Under the pieces are notes generated by a model, which was not told where the DNA came from, made no database searches, and worked only from the letters and a program-made list of their open reading frames with translations. Both the position numbers and the translations under genes were made by a program. A stretch of 45,756 nucleotides of DNA from a virus. Location: positions 1-45,756 of IMG/VR virus record IMGVR_UViG_3300036766_000833; one strand, given 5' to 3'. This document shows positions 6,766 through 15,497 of this stretch, piece after piece (the first letter of the stretch is position 1; each line of letters starts with the position of its first letter).

Positions 6766-7115
6766 ACGCCCCGCCCGCCTTGGGGATGATGAAGCGCTCG
6801 GGGCGCTCGCGGCCGACCGGCCCGGGCTCTCGTGGCGGGCGCTACCACGAGCCCGAGTGGCGGAACGGGTACAAATCAGCCTGGGTGGCCGCACATCCCG
6901 AGTACCGCGAACGGGAGCAGCTCTCCCACGCACGCAGCCGCGCTCGGAAGCGTGGCGAGGACCCGGATCTCGTCATCGTCCCGCCGACCTTCCCCCGAGC
7001 GCTGCCCGAGCCGGCCGCCTTCTGCGGCCATGCGTGTGGCTGCCGCGAGGCTGTCGTCATGGTCTGCGGATTCTGTCGCGAGGGGCTTTGTGAGCCCGAG
7101 GAGGGTGTGAGATGA
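6762..7115 (+). CDS. hypothetical protein with C-terminal Cys cluster
   Basis: 117 aa. A basic N-terminal half (WRNGYKSAWVAAHPEYRERE) is followed by CGHACGCREAV and CGFCREGLCE, a possible double zinc site. The SAWVAAHPEYRER block resembles the helix preceding small HNH-like folds, but no HNH triad is visible. Overlaps the endolysin gene start. Confidence 0.45.
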   Translation: MNAPPALGMMKRSGRSRPTGPGSRGGRYHEPEWRNGYKSAWVAAHPEYREREQLSHARSRARKRGEDPDLVIVPPTFPRALPEPAAFCGHACGCREAVVMVCGFCREGLCEPEEGVR

Positions 7116-7948
7116 GCGCGCCGTCCGGCCACAAGCACGTCTCCGAGCGCCAGAGCGGCAAGTGGGAGGACTGCCTCTGGATGAGCGCGGTCGAATGGCT
7201 CCGTCAGGTCCACGATCCGACCATCCCAGCTACCCATGCCGAGGGTGACGCGCTCCGGCTGGCGTCCGGCGACCTCGGTTTCAGCAACTTCTGGAACCTC
7301 GAAGCCGGTGTGCAGGTCCGGTACAAGTGGACGCTGCCCGACCCAGTGCCCGCCAGCGCCCTGTGGGCCACGCTGGCACCCGGCACCGCGGCCGTCGTCA
7401 TCGGCAATACCGGAGCCTGGCCATCCGGTTCGCGCTGGCGCCGCTGGTCCCCGGGCAGCGTCGTCGACCACGCCGTCTTCGTCTACCGCTTCGATGGCAC
7501 CGATGCCGTGTGGTGGTGCGACCCGCTGGCGCCGGAGGGCGCGTACAACGGCGAGCCCATGCCGAAGGCGGAGCTGCTGCGCTTCGTCGCGAAAGCCGGA
7601 GTGGCGCAGCTCGTCGCTCCCACGTTGGAGGGACTCATGACCCCCGCCGCCATCACCGACGAAACTCCGGTCCTCATGGATACCACTGCCGGCGCGCAGG
7701 TCTTCGAGCTGGACGGCGTGACCGCGCTGACCACGCTCTCCGCGGCCCTCACGAATCGCCTCAGCCCTTACCGGGTGGGCGGCAAGCGGGCGATCTATGT
7801 GACCACCGGCGGGATTCGTCGTGTGGCGCTCGTCCACCCGAGCGCGACACGGCCGGCGCCAACCGCGGACTGCGCCGCGGCCATCTTCGCGGCGACCGCG
7901 CCGCTCATCGCCAAGATCCAGAACGCGAAAGCCGCGCTCGGATCGTAG
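7112..7948 (+). CDS. putative endolysin, papain-like (C39/CHAP-like) cysteine peptidase
   Basis: 278 aa. The N-terminal 160 residues show a papain-type triad: Cys21 in WEDCLWMSAVEWL, His120 in VDHAVFVYRF and Asp137 in WWCDPLAP. The C-terminal 110 residues (a beta-rich segment GGKRAIYVTTGGIRRVALVH) may bind the wall. There is no signal peptide, as expected for a holin-released endolysin. The holin gene follows after 15 bp. Role: cleavage of host peptidoglycan at lysis. Enzyme class from motif spacing only. Confidence 0.65.
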   Translation: MSAPSGHKHVSERQSGKWEDCLWMSAVEWLRQVHDPTIPATHAEGDALRLASGDLGFSNFWNLEAGVQVRYKWTLPDPVPASALWATLAPGTAAVVIGNTGAWPSGSRWRRWSPGSVVDHAVFVYRFDGTDAVWWCDPLAPEGAYNGEPMPKAELLRFVAKAGVAQLVAPTLEGLMTPAAITDETPVLMDTTAGAQVFELDGVTALTTLSAALTNRLSPYRVGGKRAIYVTTGGIRRVALVHPSATRPAPTADCAAAIFAATAPLIAKIQNAKAALGS

Positions 7949-7963
7949 GAAGGGAGAAACGTG

Positions 7964-8296
7964 ATGCCCGACTTCATCAACCTGCCGCTCGGGTCAATCG
8001 TCGGCCTGCTGGCCCTGCTGGGGGCCATCGATACCGGCGGCTCGATCCTCGTGGCGCTCGCGGCCAAGACGTTCAGCGCCGAGTACGTCACTGCGTTCCT
8101 CGCGAGCCACGTGTCCAAGGTCTGGTTCCCGATCTTCGGCCTCGGCTTGCTCGGGCACGGCGTCGAGGCGCTCACGATCCCGGCCCTGCCGCCGTTCGGC
8201 TTCGCCGCTTCCGTCGCCCTGGTGGCTTATGCGGTCGCGACGCTCGGCTCGCTGAAGGGCTCGATCGGGGACCGCTCGATCGTGCCGGGCGGGTAG
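7964..8296 (+). CDS. holin (three membrane helices)
   Basis: 110 aa, three hydrophobic segments (about 10-30, 48-65, 72-92) separated by short polar turns. Directly follows the endolysin. Start: ATG 7964 lies 7 nt after GGGAG; a GTG at 7961 would be too close. Holins open the inner membrane so endolysin can reach the wall. Confidence 0.65.
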   Translation: MPDFINLPLGSIVGLLALLGAIDTGGSILVALAAKTFSAEYVTAFLASHVSKVWFPIFGLGLLGHGVEALTIPALPPFGFAASVALVAYAVATLGSLKGSIGDRSIVPGG

Positions 8297-8302
8297 ACGG
8301 CC

Positions 8303-8463
8303 ATGGCTGACGAACCGCTCTATGCGTTGGTCCAGGGCAACCGGCTGCACCGCTACCCCGCGTTCGAGGAGGACAACCTCGATGACGCCACGGTCGTCCA
8401 GCGCAACCTGAGGAGTCCGGCCCCTTCGAGCGCTGCGAGCGCTGCTTCCGCATGGAGGGCTGA
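8303..8463 (+). pseudogene. small zinc-finger gene with apparent frameshift
   Basis: From ATG 8303 the frame reads MADEPLYALVQGNRLHRYPA and on to QRNL, then turns to Ala/Ser filler and stops at 8480-8482, inside the next gene. One base over, the end reads EESGPFERCERCFRMEG and stops at 8461-8463, overlapping the next ATG as neighbouring genes do. The Cys-x2-Cys end and the neat TGATG junction suggest the second frame is the original, with one base lost near 8405-8411 (CTGAGGAG for CTGGAGGAG). Sequencing error is equally possible. Confidence 0.5.
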
Positions 8464-8882
8464 TGCCGACGTCACCGCCTAGCGCCTGCTCCGTGTCCCG
8501 GTGCCCGTACATGGCGGTACCTGGGGGGCGGGGCCGCTGCGCCCGGCACCGGCTGACCGAAGCCGAGCGCGGGTACGGCCGAGCCCATCGCATCGACCGG
8601 GCGGTGCATCGCCCCGGGGCGTACTGCGAGGCTTGTGGCTGCACGCGGAACCTCCAGCGCGACCACCGCATCCCGCACAGCCTCGGCGGTGGGGAGGAGC
8701 CGGCCAACAAGCGCTGGCTCTGCCGCTGCCCGGAGCACCGCTGCCACGATCGGCTCGGGGTGCGGCGGGACATGGTAGGGGGGAGGGGCTTCGACGGGAT
8801 CGTGGGTCGATCCCAGGACACCCGCGCAACCCTTTACGCGCACCGCCAGTTGGTGAATCCCGAAGTCGGCGGCCTCGGATGA
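8463..8882 (+). CDS. HNH endonuclease
   Basis: 139 aa. Zinc cysteines CEACGC, the core NLQRDHRIPHSLGG (His of HNH), then ANKRWLCRCPEHRCHDRLG (Asn/His). An upstream CSVSRCP...C...H cluster adds a second zinc site. HNH proteins beside the terminase small subunit stimulate DNA cleavage during packaging in HK97-like phages (family knowledge). Overlaps the TerS gene by ATGA. Confidence 0.9.
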   Translation: MPTSPPSACSVSRCPYMAVPGGRGRCARHRLTEAERGYGRAHRIDRAVHRPGAYCEACGCTRNLQRDHRIPHSLGGGEEPANKRWLCRCPEHRCHDRLGVRRDMVGGRGFDGIVGRSQDTRATLYAHRQLVNPEVGGLG

Positions 8883-9472
8883 GCAACCTGCCGAAGCCGA
8901 CTGCGCTCAAGATGCTCCAGGGCACGGACCGTCGCGACCGTGCGAACCCCGCCGAGCCGCAGCCGTCGGCACTCGTCCCCGGAACGCGTCCGCCCCCGTG
9001 GTTGCACGGAGCGCGTCGTCGTCGCGCCTGGGCGACGCTCGTCGAGCTCCTGACTGCGCAACGTCTCCTGACCGTCATGGATCAGGCGGCTCTGGCTGTT
9101 CTCGTCGATGCCTACGGCGACTACCTCGAGGCCGGCGATCTCATCACGGGCATCGCGTGCGGCCTCTGCGGGCTGCCGGTCGCATCGAAGAAGCGGTGCA
9201 CGGCGCCGCCCGAGTTCGTGGAGGACAAGGCCACTGGCGAGCGCCATCTCGTCCGGCCCGGCCACGAGCCGGGCCGGCGGTACTACACGACGACGACCGA
9301 GAACGGGTCGCTCATGATCCGCCCGCATCCCGCGATGGCGATCCGGTCCGATGCGTGGAAGCGGGTCGTGGGCATGCTCGACCGCTTCGGGATGACCCCG
9401 TCGTCGCGGACGAAGGTCTCCGCGCTGGCGGCCGTTGAGATCGACCCGCTGGCCGAATGGGCTGCCCGATGA
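8879..9472 (+). CDS. terS: terminase small subunit, P27 family
   Basis: 197 aa. The start MSNLPKPTALKMLQGTD followed by RANPAEPQP is the P27-type signature. Helices 50-90 would form the oligomer and DNA-binding region. Unusual: residues about 92-125 hold a CGLCGLPVASKKRC zinc-ribbon-like insertion that splits the helical domain. It recognises phage DNA for packaging with TerL; the genes overlap (ATGA at 9469). Confidence 0.85.
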   Translation: MSNLPKPTALKMLQGTDRRDRANPAEPQPSALVPGTRPPPWLHGARRRRAWATLVELLTAQRLLTVMDQAALAVLVDAYGDYLEAGDLITGIACGLCGLPVASKKRCTAPPEFVEDKATGERHLVRPGHEPGRRYYTTTTENGSLMIRPHPAMAIRSDAWKRVVGMLDRFGMTPSSRTKVSALAAVEIDPLAEWAAR

Positions 9473-11175
9473 CCATCTCGACGCTCGCTCCACGCGCCCG
9501 CCACAGGATGGTGCCGCCGCCGCCCGCGGACCCGGTCACGCAGTACGCGCTCGATGTCGTGAGCGGTCGGATCGTCGCGGATCTCCTCGTCCGGAAGGCG
9601 TGCGAGCGTCACTTGTCCGATCTCGCCACGGGTCACGAGCGCGGCCTGCGGTTCGACGTGAAGCAAGCGGAGAAGGACATCGACTTCTATCACCTGCTGC
9701 ACCACTACAAGGGCCGCGACGACCTGATCGTCTTGGAGCCCTGGCAGAAGTTCATCGTGGGCTCGGTGTTCGGCTGGAAGCGTGAGAACGGCACGCGGCG
9801 GTTCCGCTACGTCTACGTCGAGTGCGCGAGCAAGCAGGGCAAGTCGACGATGGCTGGCGGGGCCGGGCTCCGGCTCGCGTTCTTCGATGGCGAGCCCGGG
9901 GCCGAGGTCTACGCCGCGGCGACGAAGCGTGAGCAGGCCAAGATCCCGTGGAACGCCGCCGTGGAGATGGTGCGCAAGAGCCCGAGCCTCCAGAGGGCCA
10001 TCCAGATCAACGCGGGCAGCCTGTCGCAGACGAGTTCGGCCAGCTTCTTCAAGCCACTCGGCCGGGACTCCGACTCCGACCAGGGCATCAACGCCAGCGG
10101 CGCGATCATCGACGAACTCGCCTACCACGACGCCCGAGACCTGCTCGACAATATCGAGAAATCGGCGTCCGTGCGGAGCCAGCCGATGATCTGGAAGCTC
10201 ACCGTGGCTGGGAGGAGGCGCGTGTCCGTGTGGGCAGACGAACGCGCCGACGCCGTGGCGATCCTCGAGGGCCGCGCGACCGACGATTCCACCTTCGCGA
10301 TCATCTACACCCTCGACGAAGGCGACGATCCATTCGACGAGGCCGTCTGGCCGAAGGCCAATCCGAACCTCGGCGTGAGTGTCCAGCTCGACTTCCTGCG
10401 CGAGCGGGCCGCCAAGGCGCAGCGATCGCCGGCCGCGCTAACCGTCTATCTGCAGCAACACATGAACGTCCCGACGCAGGTCTCTACCCGGGCGATCGAC
10501 ATGGCCGAGTGGGATCATCCGGACAATGCCGCGGAGCCGGTCATTCCCGACGGGGCGACGGTCTATGCGGGCCTCGACCTCGCTTCCGTCCTCGACCTTA
10601 CTGCGCTCATCATCATCCACCGCGACGCCGACGGCTTCCTCAATGTCGAGTGCCGCTTCTACTGTCCGAAGAAGGGCATCGAGCAGCGCTCGCGCGTCGA
10701 TGGCGTGCCCTATGCCGACTGGGTCCGCGACGGCTGGCTCGTCGCGACGACTGGCGATACGACTGACTACGACTTCGTCCGCGAGGATGCGAAGGCGATC
10801 GCCGAGCGCGTCGACGTCGGTGAGATCGGGTATGACCGCTGGAACGCCTCGCAGCTCGTCACCGACCTCCAGGCCGACGGCGCGAACCTCGTCGCGATCA
10901 GCCAGAACCACGCCGGCCTCAGCGCCGGCTGGCGGGAGCTGGAGAAGGCCATCCTCGATCACAAGCTCCGCCATGGCGGGCACCCGATCCTGCGCTGGAT
11001 GGCGGGCAATGTCGAGGTCGAGACGGATGCGGCGGGTAACCAGAAGCCCAGCAAGGCCCACAGCACGGAGCGCATCGACGGCATCACCGGCCTGACGATG
11101 GCGATCGGGCGTCTGATCGTCCACATCGAGGCCGAAGAGGCCGAGCCTGCGGTTCTCTACGGAAGGGCGCGATGA
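9469..11175 (+). CDS. terL: terminase large subunit
   Basis: 568 aa. The ATPase domain has Walker A-like CASKQGKST (residues 119-127) and Walker B AIIDEL (212-217). The nuclease domain begins with VYAGLDLASVLDLTAL (Asp370) and contains VGEIGYDRWNASQLV near its end. It powers DNA packaging through the portal and cuts the concatemer. Start at ATG 9469, overlapping the TerS stop; a GTG/ATG further up is not needed. No intein here, in contrast to the portal. Confidence 0.95.
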   Translation: MTISTLAPRARHRMVPPPPADPVTQYALDVVSGRIVADLLVRKACERHLSDLATGHERGLRFDVKQAEKDIDFYHLLHHYKGRDDLIVLEPWQKFIVGSVFGWKRENGTRRFRYVYVECASKQGKSTMAGGAGLRLAFFDGEPGAEVYAAATKREQAKIPWNAAVEMVRKSPSLQRAIQINAGSLSQTSSASFFKPLGRDSDSDQGINASGAIIDELAYHDARDLLDNIEKSASVRSQPMIWKLTVAGRRRVSVWADERADAVAILEGRATDDSTFAIIYTLDEGDDPFDEAVWPKANPNLGVSVQLDFLRERAAKAQRSPAALTVYLQQHMNVPTQVSTRAIDMAEWDHPDNAAEPVIPDGATVYAGLDLASVLDLTALIIIHRDADGFLNVECRFYCPKKGIEQRSRVDGVPYADWVRDGWLVATTGDTTDYDFVREDAKAIAERVDVGEIGYDRWNASQLVTDLQADGANLVAISQNHAGLSAGWRELEKAILDHKLRHGGHPILRWMAGNVEVETDAAGNQKPSKAHSTERIDGITGLTMAIGRLIVHIEAEEAEPAVLYGRAR

Positions 11176-11327
11176 CGCCCGGCCGGATCCTCCTCGTCGA
11201 GCGTTTCCTCTGGCTCGTCGGATTCGCTGCGATCGTGGTGGCCGTCGGCGCCTTCGACTGGCGGATCGGCCTCTTTACCGCCGGCCTCGTCCTCCTGGGC
11301 TCGACCATCGACTGGAAGCGGCCATGA
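11172..11327 (+). CDS. small membrane protein between terminase and portal
   Basis: 51 aa with two hydrophobic stretches (LLVERFLWLVGFAAIVVAVG and IGLFTAGLVLLG). ATGA overlaps at both ends. Small membrane proteins at this spot occur in many HK97-like phages; role unknown. Confidence 0.55.
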   Translation: MTPGRILLVERFLWLVGFAAIVVAVGAFDWRIGLFTAGLVLLGSTIDWKRP

Positions 11328-13963
11328 GCCTCATCCGCTCGCTCCTCTCGCCGCCCCAGCTCCGAGCGACGGGCTCGTATACGGTCGAGGATCTCTACGG
11401 CTGGCTCATGGCTGCGGGCGCCCCGCTCCTCAACCAGACATGGCCGGCGAACGAGGAGAAGGTCGAGGGCGATTTCGGGGGCCTTGTGCGGACCGCCTAC
11501 CAGGCGAACGGCGTCGTCTTCGCCTGCCTCATGACCCGCTTCCTCCTCTTCAGCCAGGCGCGGTTCCAGTTCCAGCAGCTCCGCGGTGGGGTGCCCGGCG
11601 ACCTCTTCGGGACGCCCGAGCTCCGCATCATCGAGCGGCCGGAGCCGGGCGAGACGACGGCCGATCTGCTCTCGGTCGCGATGCTCGACGCCGACCTCGC
11701 GGGCGACTGGTTCGGGGTCCGGCGGCCGGGCCGGATCAAGCGCCTGCGCCCGGACTGGACGGTCATCCTCGTGGGCTCGCCGAACCGTGGCATCGCCTAC
11801 CCGGCGTGGGATCCCGACGCCGAGGTGGGGGGCTTCTCGTACTCCCCGAACGGTCCGTATGGCGCGGGTGAGACGTGGTCGTTCGCACGGGAGGAGGTGG
11901 CCCACTGGGCGCCGATCCGCGACCCCCTCATGCGTTACCGGGGGATGCCCCTGCCGACGGCGGTCCTGCGCGAGATCCGGGGCGATTCTGCGATGACGAC
12001 GCACAAGGGCAAGTTCATGGAGCTCGCGGCGCCTCAGCCGCTCGATGCGCGGGTGCTAACCCCGGCCGGCTGGACAACGATGGGCTCGATGGAGATCGGC
12101 GACCGGGTCATCGGTCGCGATGGCCGGCCGCATGACGTGCTCGGCGTCTACCCGCAGGGTGAACGGGACATCTTCCGGGTGACATTCTCCGACGGCGCGG
12201 TGACCGAGTGCACGGCCGATCACCTGTGGGAAGTCGCCTCGGCCTACGATCGCGAGCGCGGCGTGACCCGGACACTGCCGCTCTCGGCGATCATGGCGGA
12301 TGGCCCGGCCTCTCGGAGCGGTGGGCTCCGATGGTCGGTCCCGTTGCCGGAGCCGATCGCCTTCGACGATCCTGGCCCGCTCGCGATGGAGCCCTATCTA
12401 CTCGGCGTCATGCTCGGGGACGGCAGTTTCCGCAATGGTGCCGTGACCTTCTCGACCGCCGACCCCGAAATCGTCGAATCGGTGCGGGCGCTCGTTCCCG
12501 TTGGCGTCGAGGTTATCCACCAGAAGGAATACAGCTACCATCTGCGCGGCGGGGCGCGTGGTGATGCATGGCGCGGCCGATCCGGGGCCGGTCTTCCGCG
12601 CGGTCAGCGCGCAGGGACCTATGTCCACCCGATGATCGCGCTCGCCAAATCGCTCGGGCTGTGGAACGTAATCGGTTACGAAAAGGCGGTCCCCGAGCCG
12701 TATCTGCGGGCGTCGGTCTTCGACCGCGAGGCGCTCCTGCAGGGGCTGATCGATACGGACGGCCACGTCGCGGGTTCCGTGGTCCGGTTCACGAACACGA
12801 GCGAGATCCTGGCCCGTCAGGTGGCCGAGCTGGCGCGGAGCCTCGGCGCTCGGGCATCGGTGAAGCCGGTGAAGGATCGTCCGGGCGAGCCGAACCGGCG
12901 CCCGCAATGGACCACGACGATCAATCGCCTGCCCGCTTGGCTCATGCCGTGTCGCCTCGAGCGGAAGGTCGCTGCCTATCGGGTCCCGTCCAGCCGTTCG
13001 CCGCGACATCGGTACATCGCGGTGATCGAGCCGGCTGGCCGGAAGTTCGCCCAGTGCATCTATCTCGATGGCCCGGAGCACCTGTACGTCACCGACGATT
13101 ACATCGTCACGCACAACACGCCCAACATGGTCGTCAAGTTCCCGCCGACGCTCACGAAGGCGAAGGCGCAGGAGACCATCGACGTCTTCGAGCAGGAGCA
13201 CCGCGGGGCGTACAACGCCTACCGGACGATGTACCTCCTCGGTGGAGCCGAAGCGCAGGTCGTCGGCAAGGATCTCCAGCAGCTCGACTTCAAGGTCGTC
13301 CAGGGTTCCGGCGAGACACGGATCGCCGCGGCGATGAACGTCCACCCGACGATCGTCGGGCTCTCCGAGGGGATGCAGGGCTCGGCGCTCAACGCCGGCA
13401 ACTTCAACGCGACCCGGCGATTGCAGGCCGACAAGATGCTGCGCCCGAGCTGGGGGAGCTTCGCCGGCTCACTCGAGATGATCGTCCCGCCGGTGCCCGG
13501 CAGCCGGCTCTGGTACGACGAGCGGAACATCCCGTTCCTCGCCGAGGACGTGAAGGATGCCGCCGAGGTCCTCTCCATCCAGACGCAGGCGATGCGGACG
13601 CTCGGCGACGGCGGCTGGGAGCACGACGCGGTCGTGGACGCGGTCACGTCGGGCGACCTGCGCCGCCTCTCCGGCCGGCACTCGGGCCTCGTGCCGGTCC
13701 AGCTCCAAGCCCCCGGAACGATGGCCTTCGCCGCCAAGCGGGACTTCTGGCCGGCCAGCGGCGACTGGACGGGCTCTCAGGTCGCGCGTGACGATGTCTT
13801 CGCGGCGGACCACCCGCTCGTCGCCGCGTTCCCGAGCCTCTTCGATCCGATCGCTCACCTCAATGGCGAGACGCCCCGGTCGTGGACGCCTCGCTCGACT
13901 TGGAAAGAGCCCACCTGGCAACTAGCGGCGCTCACGGCGCCACACCCCAATGGAGGGCAGTGA
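11324..13963 (+). CDS. portal protein interrupted by an intein
   Basis: 879 aa precursor; about 516 aa after splicing. N-extein (1-235/236): helical and beta portal region with FARE-EVAHWAPIRDPLMRY and MTTHKGKFMELA. C-extein (599-879): TPNMVVKFPPTLTKAKAQET, GAEAQVVGKDLQQLDFK and the HPTIVGLSEGMQGSALNAGN block of HK97-type portals. The joined site gives ...ELAA-TPNMVV, matching uninterrupted portals, where a Thr/Pro-Asn follows. The portal forms the dodecameric ring at the capsid vertex for packaging and exit. Start overlaps the previous stop. Confidence 0.93.
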   Translation: MSLIRSLLSPPQLRATGSYTVEDLYGWLMAAGAPLLNQTWPANEEKVEGDFGGLVRTAYQANGVVFACLMTRFLLFSQARFQFQQLRGGVPGDLFGTPELRIIERPEPGETTADLLSVAMLDADLAGDWFGVRRPGRIKRLRPDWTVILVGSPNRGIAYPAWDPDAEVGGFSYSPNGPYGAGETWSFAREEVAHWAPIRDPLMRYRGMPLPTAVLREIRGDSAMTTHKGKFMELAAPQPLDARVLTPAGWTTMGSMEIGDRVIGRDGRPHDVLGVYPQGERDIFRVTFSDGAVTECTADHLWEVASAYDRERGVTRTLPLSAIMADGPASRSGGLRWSVPLPEPIAFDDPGPLAMEPYLLGVMLGDGSFRNGAVTFSTADPEIVESVRALVPVGVEVIHQKEYSYHLRGGARGDAWRGRSGAGLPRGQRAGTYVHPMIALAKSLGLWNVIGYEKAVPEPYLRASVFDREALLQGLIDTDGHVAGSVVRFTNTSEILARQVAELARSLGARASVKPVKDRPGEPNRRPQWTTTINRLPAWLMPCRLERKVAAYRVPSSRSPRHRYIAVIEPAGRKFAQCIYLDGPEHLYVTDDYIVTHNTPNMVVKFPPTLTKAKAQETIDVFEQEHRGAYNAYRTMYLLGGAEAQVVGKDLQQLDFKVVQGSGETRIAAAMNVHPTIVGLSEGMQGSALNAGNFNATRRLQADKMLRPSWGSFAGSLEMIVPPVPGSRLWYDERNIPFLAEDVKDAAEVLSIQTQAMRTLGDGGWEHDAVVDAVTSGDLRRLSGRHSGLVPVQLQAPGTMAFAAKRDFWPASGDWTGSQVARDDVFAADHPLVAAFPSLFDPIAHLNGETPRSWTPRSTWKEPTWQLAALTAPHPNGGQ
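12029..13117 (+). mobile_element. class 3-type intein with LAGLIDADG endonuclease
   Basis: Precursor residues 236/237-598. There is no Cys/Ser/Thr at the first residue (Ala236 or Pro237), which excludes ordinary class 1 splicing. Block A is DARVLTPAGW; block B has T297-x-x-H300 with Trp302 (CTADHLWEV). Block F has Cys578 (KFAQCIYLDG); block G is DDYIVTHN with Thr596, His597 and Asn598, followed by Thr599 (+1). Trp302-Cys578-Thr596 is the WCT set of class 3 inteins. The homing endonuclease domain has LLGVMLGDGSF (359-369) and LLQGLIDTDGHV (471-482), both with their acidic residues, so it may still be mobile. Exact first residue is uncertain by one. Confidence 0.9.
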
Positions 13964-13964
13964 G

Positions 13965-15497
13965 ATGCCGCCGCTCAACCGAACGATGCTCGAGACCTTC
14001 CGCGACCCCTGGGCCATCCTGCCGGGCGCGCTGTCTGATCCCCGCTGGTCCAAGGCGAAGGTCGAGATCGTCGCCCAGGGCATGGAGCACGGCGGCGCGA
14101 GGCGCGTCGGCTCGGTCTCGATCGTCCCGATCTACGGGATCATCGAATACCGCTGCGACTGGCTGCTCGAATACTTCGGCGGGACGAGCGTTGAGACGAT
14201 CCGCGAGGCCCTCATGTCCGAGCTGGCCGACCCGACCGTCAAGGCGATCATCCTCGACATCCATTCGCCCGGCGGCACGGTGGCAGGCATCACCGAGTTC
14301 GCGGCCGAACTCCGCGGCGCCCGTGGGGGAACCAAGCCGATCGTGGCGGTCACGAACACCCTGGCCGCCTCGGCCGCCTGCTGGCTGGGTGTCCAGGCCG
14401 ACGAGTTCGTCGTCACCCCATCCGGCCACGTCGGCGGCATCGGCGTCTACGCCATCCACCAGGAAATGAGTCGGATGCTCGAGGAGATGGGCATCGGGAC
14501 GACGATCATCAGCGCCGGCCCCTACAAGACCGAGGGCAACGAGTACGAGCCGCTGACCGAGGCCGCCAAGGCCGACCTCCAGGCCCGGGTGGACGTGACC
14601 TACGACCAGTTCCGCGCCGATGTCGCGGCCGGCCGGCGGGTGCCGGTCAACACGGTCGAGCCGCAGTATGGCGGCGGTCGGATGCTCGATGCCAAGGATG
14701 CCCTCGCGGCCGGGCTGGTCGACCGCATCGAGCCGCTGGCGCAGACGGTGCAGCGGCTCGGGCGGGCGATCGAGGGCGGCGGGCGACGGATCCGGGCGGG
14801 CTCCCTGCTGATCGACCTCTCGGCGAGCGCCATCCGGCGCCACAAGACCGAGACCGACAACAGTGCCTGGGACGGCGCGATGATGGAGAAGAACTGCCCG
14901 GCCGAGGAGGCGCCGCTCCGCGCCGCGCACGCCTGGATGGACGACGACGGCGATCCCAACGCGAAGGCGTCCTACAAGTTCATCCACCACATGGTCGACA
15001 GCGACGGCGTGGTCGGGGCGGCCAACCTGACCGCCTCCTCAACCGGCATCGGCTATCTCAACCGCCCAGCCGGCTCGACCGGCCGACCAGACATCTCCGA
15101 CGCGGATCGGTCAGGGGTCTACGACCATCTCGCCGGGCACCTCCGGGATGCCAACCGCGAGCCGCCGCCGCTCGTCGGCCAGGCGCCGTTCACCGAGCGG
15201 CTCGTGGCCGTCGCCATCGAGGCCACCGAGCTCGTTGCCCACGCCCGGGAGCGGGCGCGCCTGCGGGCCAAGGAAGGCCGGCCCGCCTTCTCAACGACCA
15301 CCGAACGGTCCTTGCGGGCGATCCGCGAGGCCGCCGACGACCTGCTCGAGCCGGGCGATCCGGAGCCGAGCATCGCCACCGAACCTGCGGTCGATCCGCC
15401 GGTCGTGGCGTCCGTCCCGCCGCTTGTGGCGGCATCCACCGCAAGGCGGTTCCGTTCCGATGAGGAATGGCTCGCCTATCTGCAGGAGAACCAATGA
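13965..15497 (+). CDS. S49/SppA-type capsid maturation protease
   Basis: 510 aa. ATG 13965 has GGAGGG 8-13 nt upstream (an ATG at 13950 overlaps that site). The SppA fold spans about 50-265: IILDIHSPGGTVAG, NTLAASAACWLG with candidate nucleophile Ser136, SGHVGGIGVY, and AGPYKTEGNE with Lys188. Residues 310-400 hold a domain with HAWMD and KFIHHMVDSDG, often attached to such proteases. The C-terminal 100 residues are helical and Pro-rich and may act as scaffold. It would cleave the capsid N-terminal arm and itself during prohead maturation. Confidence 0.85.
   Translation: MPPLNRTMLETFRDPWAILPGALSDPRWSKAKVEIVAQGMEHGGARRVGSVSIVPIYGIIEYRCDWLLEYFGGTSVETIREALMSELADPTVKAIILDIHSPGGTVAGITEFAAELRGARGGTKPIVAVTNTLAASAACWLGVQADEFVVTPSGHVGGIGVYAIHQEMSRMLEEMGIGTTIISAGPYKTEGNEYEPLTEAAKADLQARVDVTYDQFRADVAAGRRVPVNTVEPQYGGGRMLDAKDALAAGLVDRIEPLAQTVQRLGRAIEGGGRRIRAGSLLIDLSASAIRRHKTETDNSAWDGAMMEKNCPAEEAPLRAAHAWMDDDGDPNAKASYKFIHHMVDSDGVVGAANLTASSTGIGYLNRPAGSTGRPDISDADRSGVYDHLAGHLRDANREPPPLVGQAPFTERLVAVAIEATELVAHARERARLRAKEGRPAFSTTTERSLRAIREAADDLLEPGDPEPSIATEPAVDPPVVASVPPLVAASTARRFRSDEEWLAYLQENQ

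Noticed and set aside
12029-12060. Ordinary class 1 intein start
   Set aside because: No Cys, Ser or Thr is found at the splice junction; Ala/Pro stands there and the WCT residues are present.
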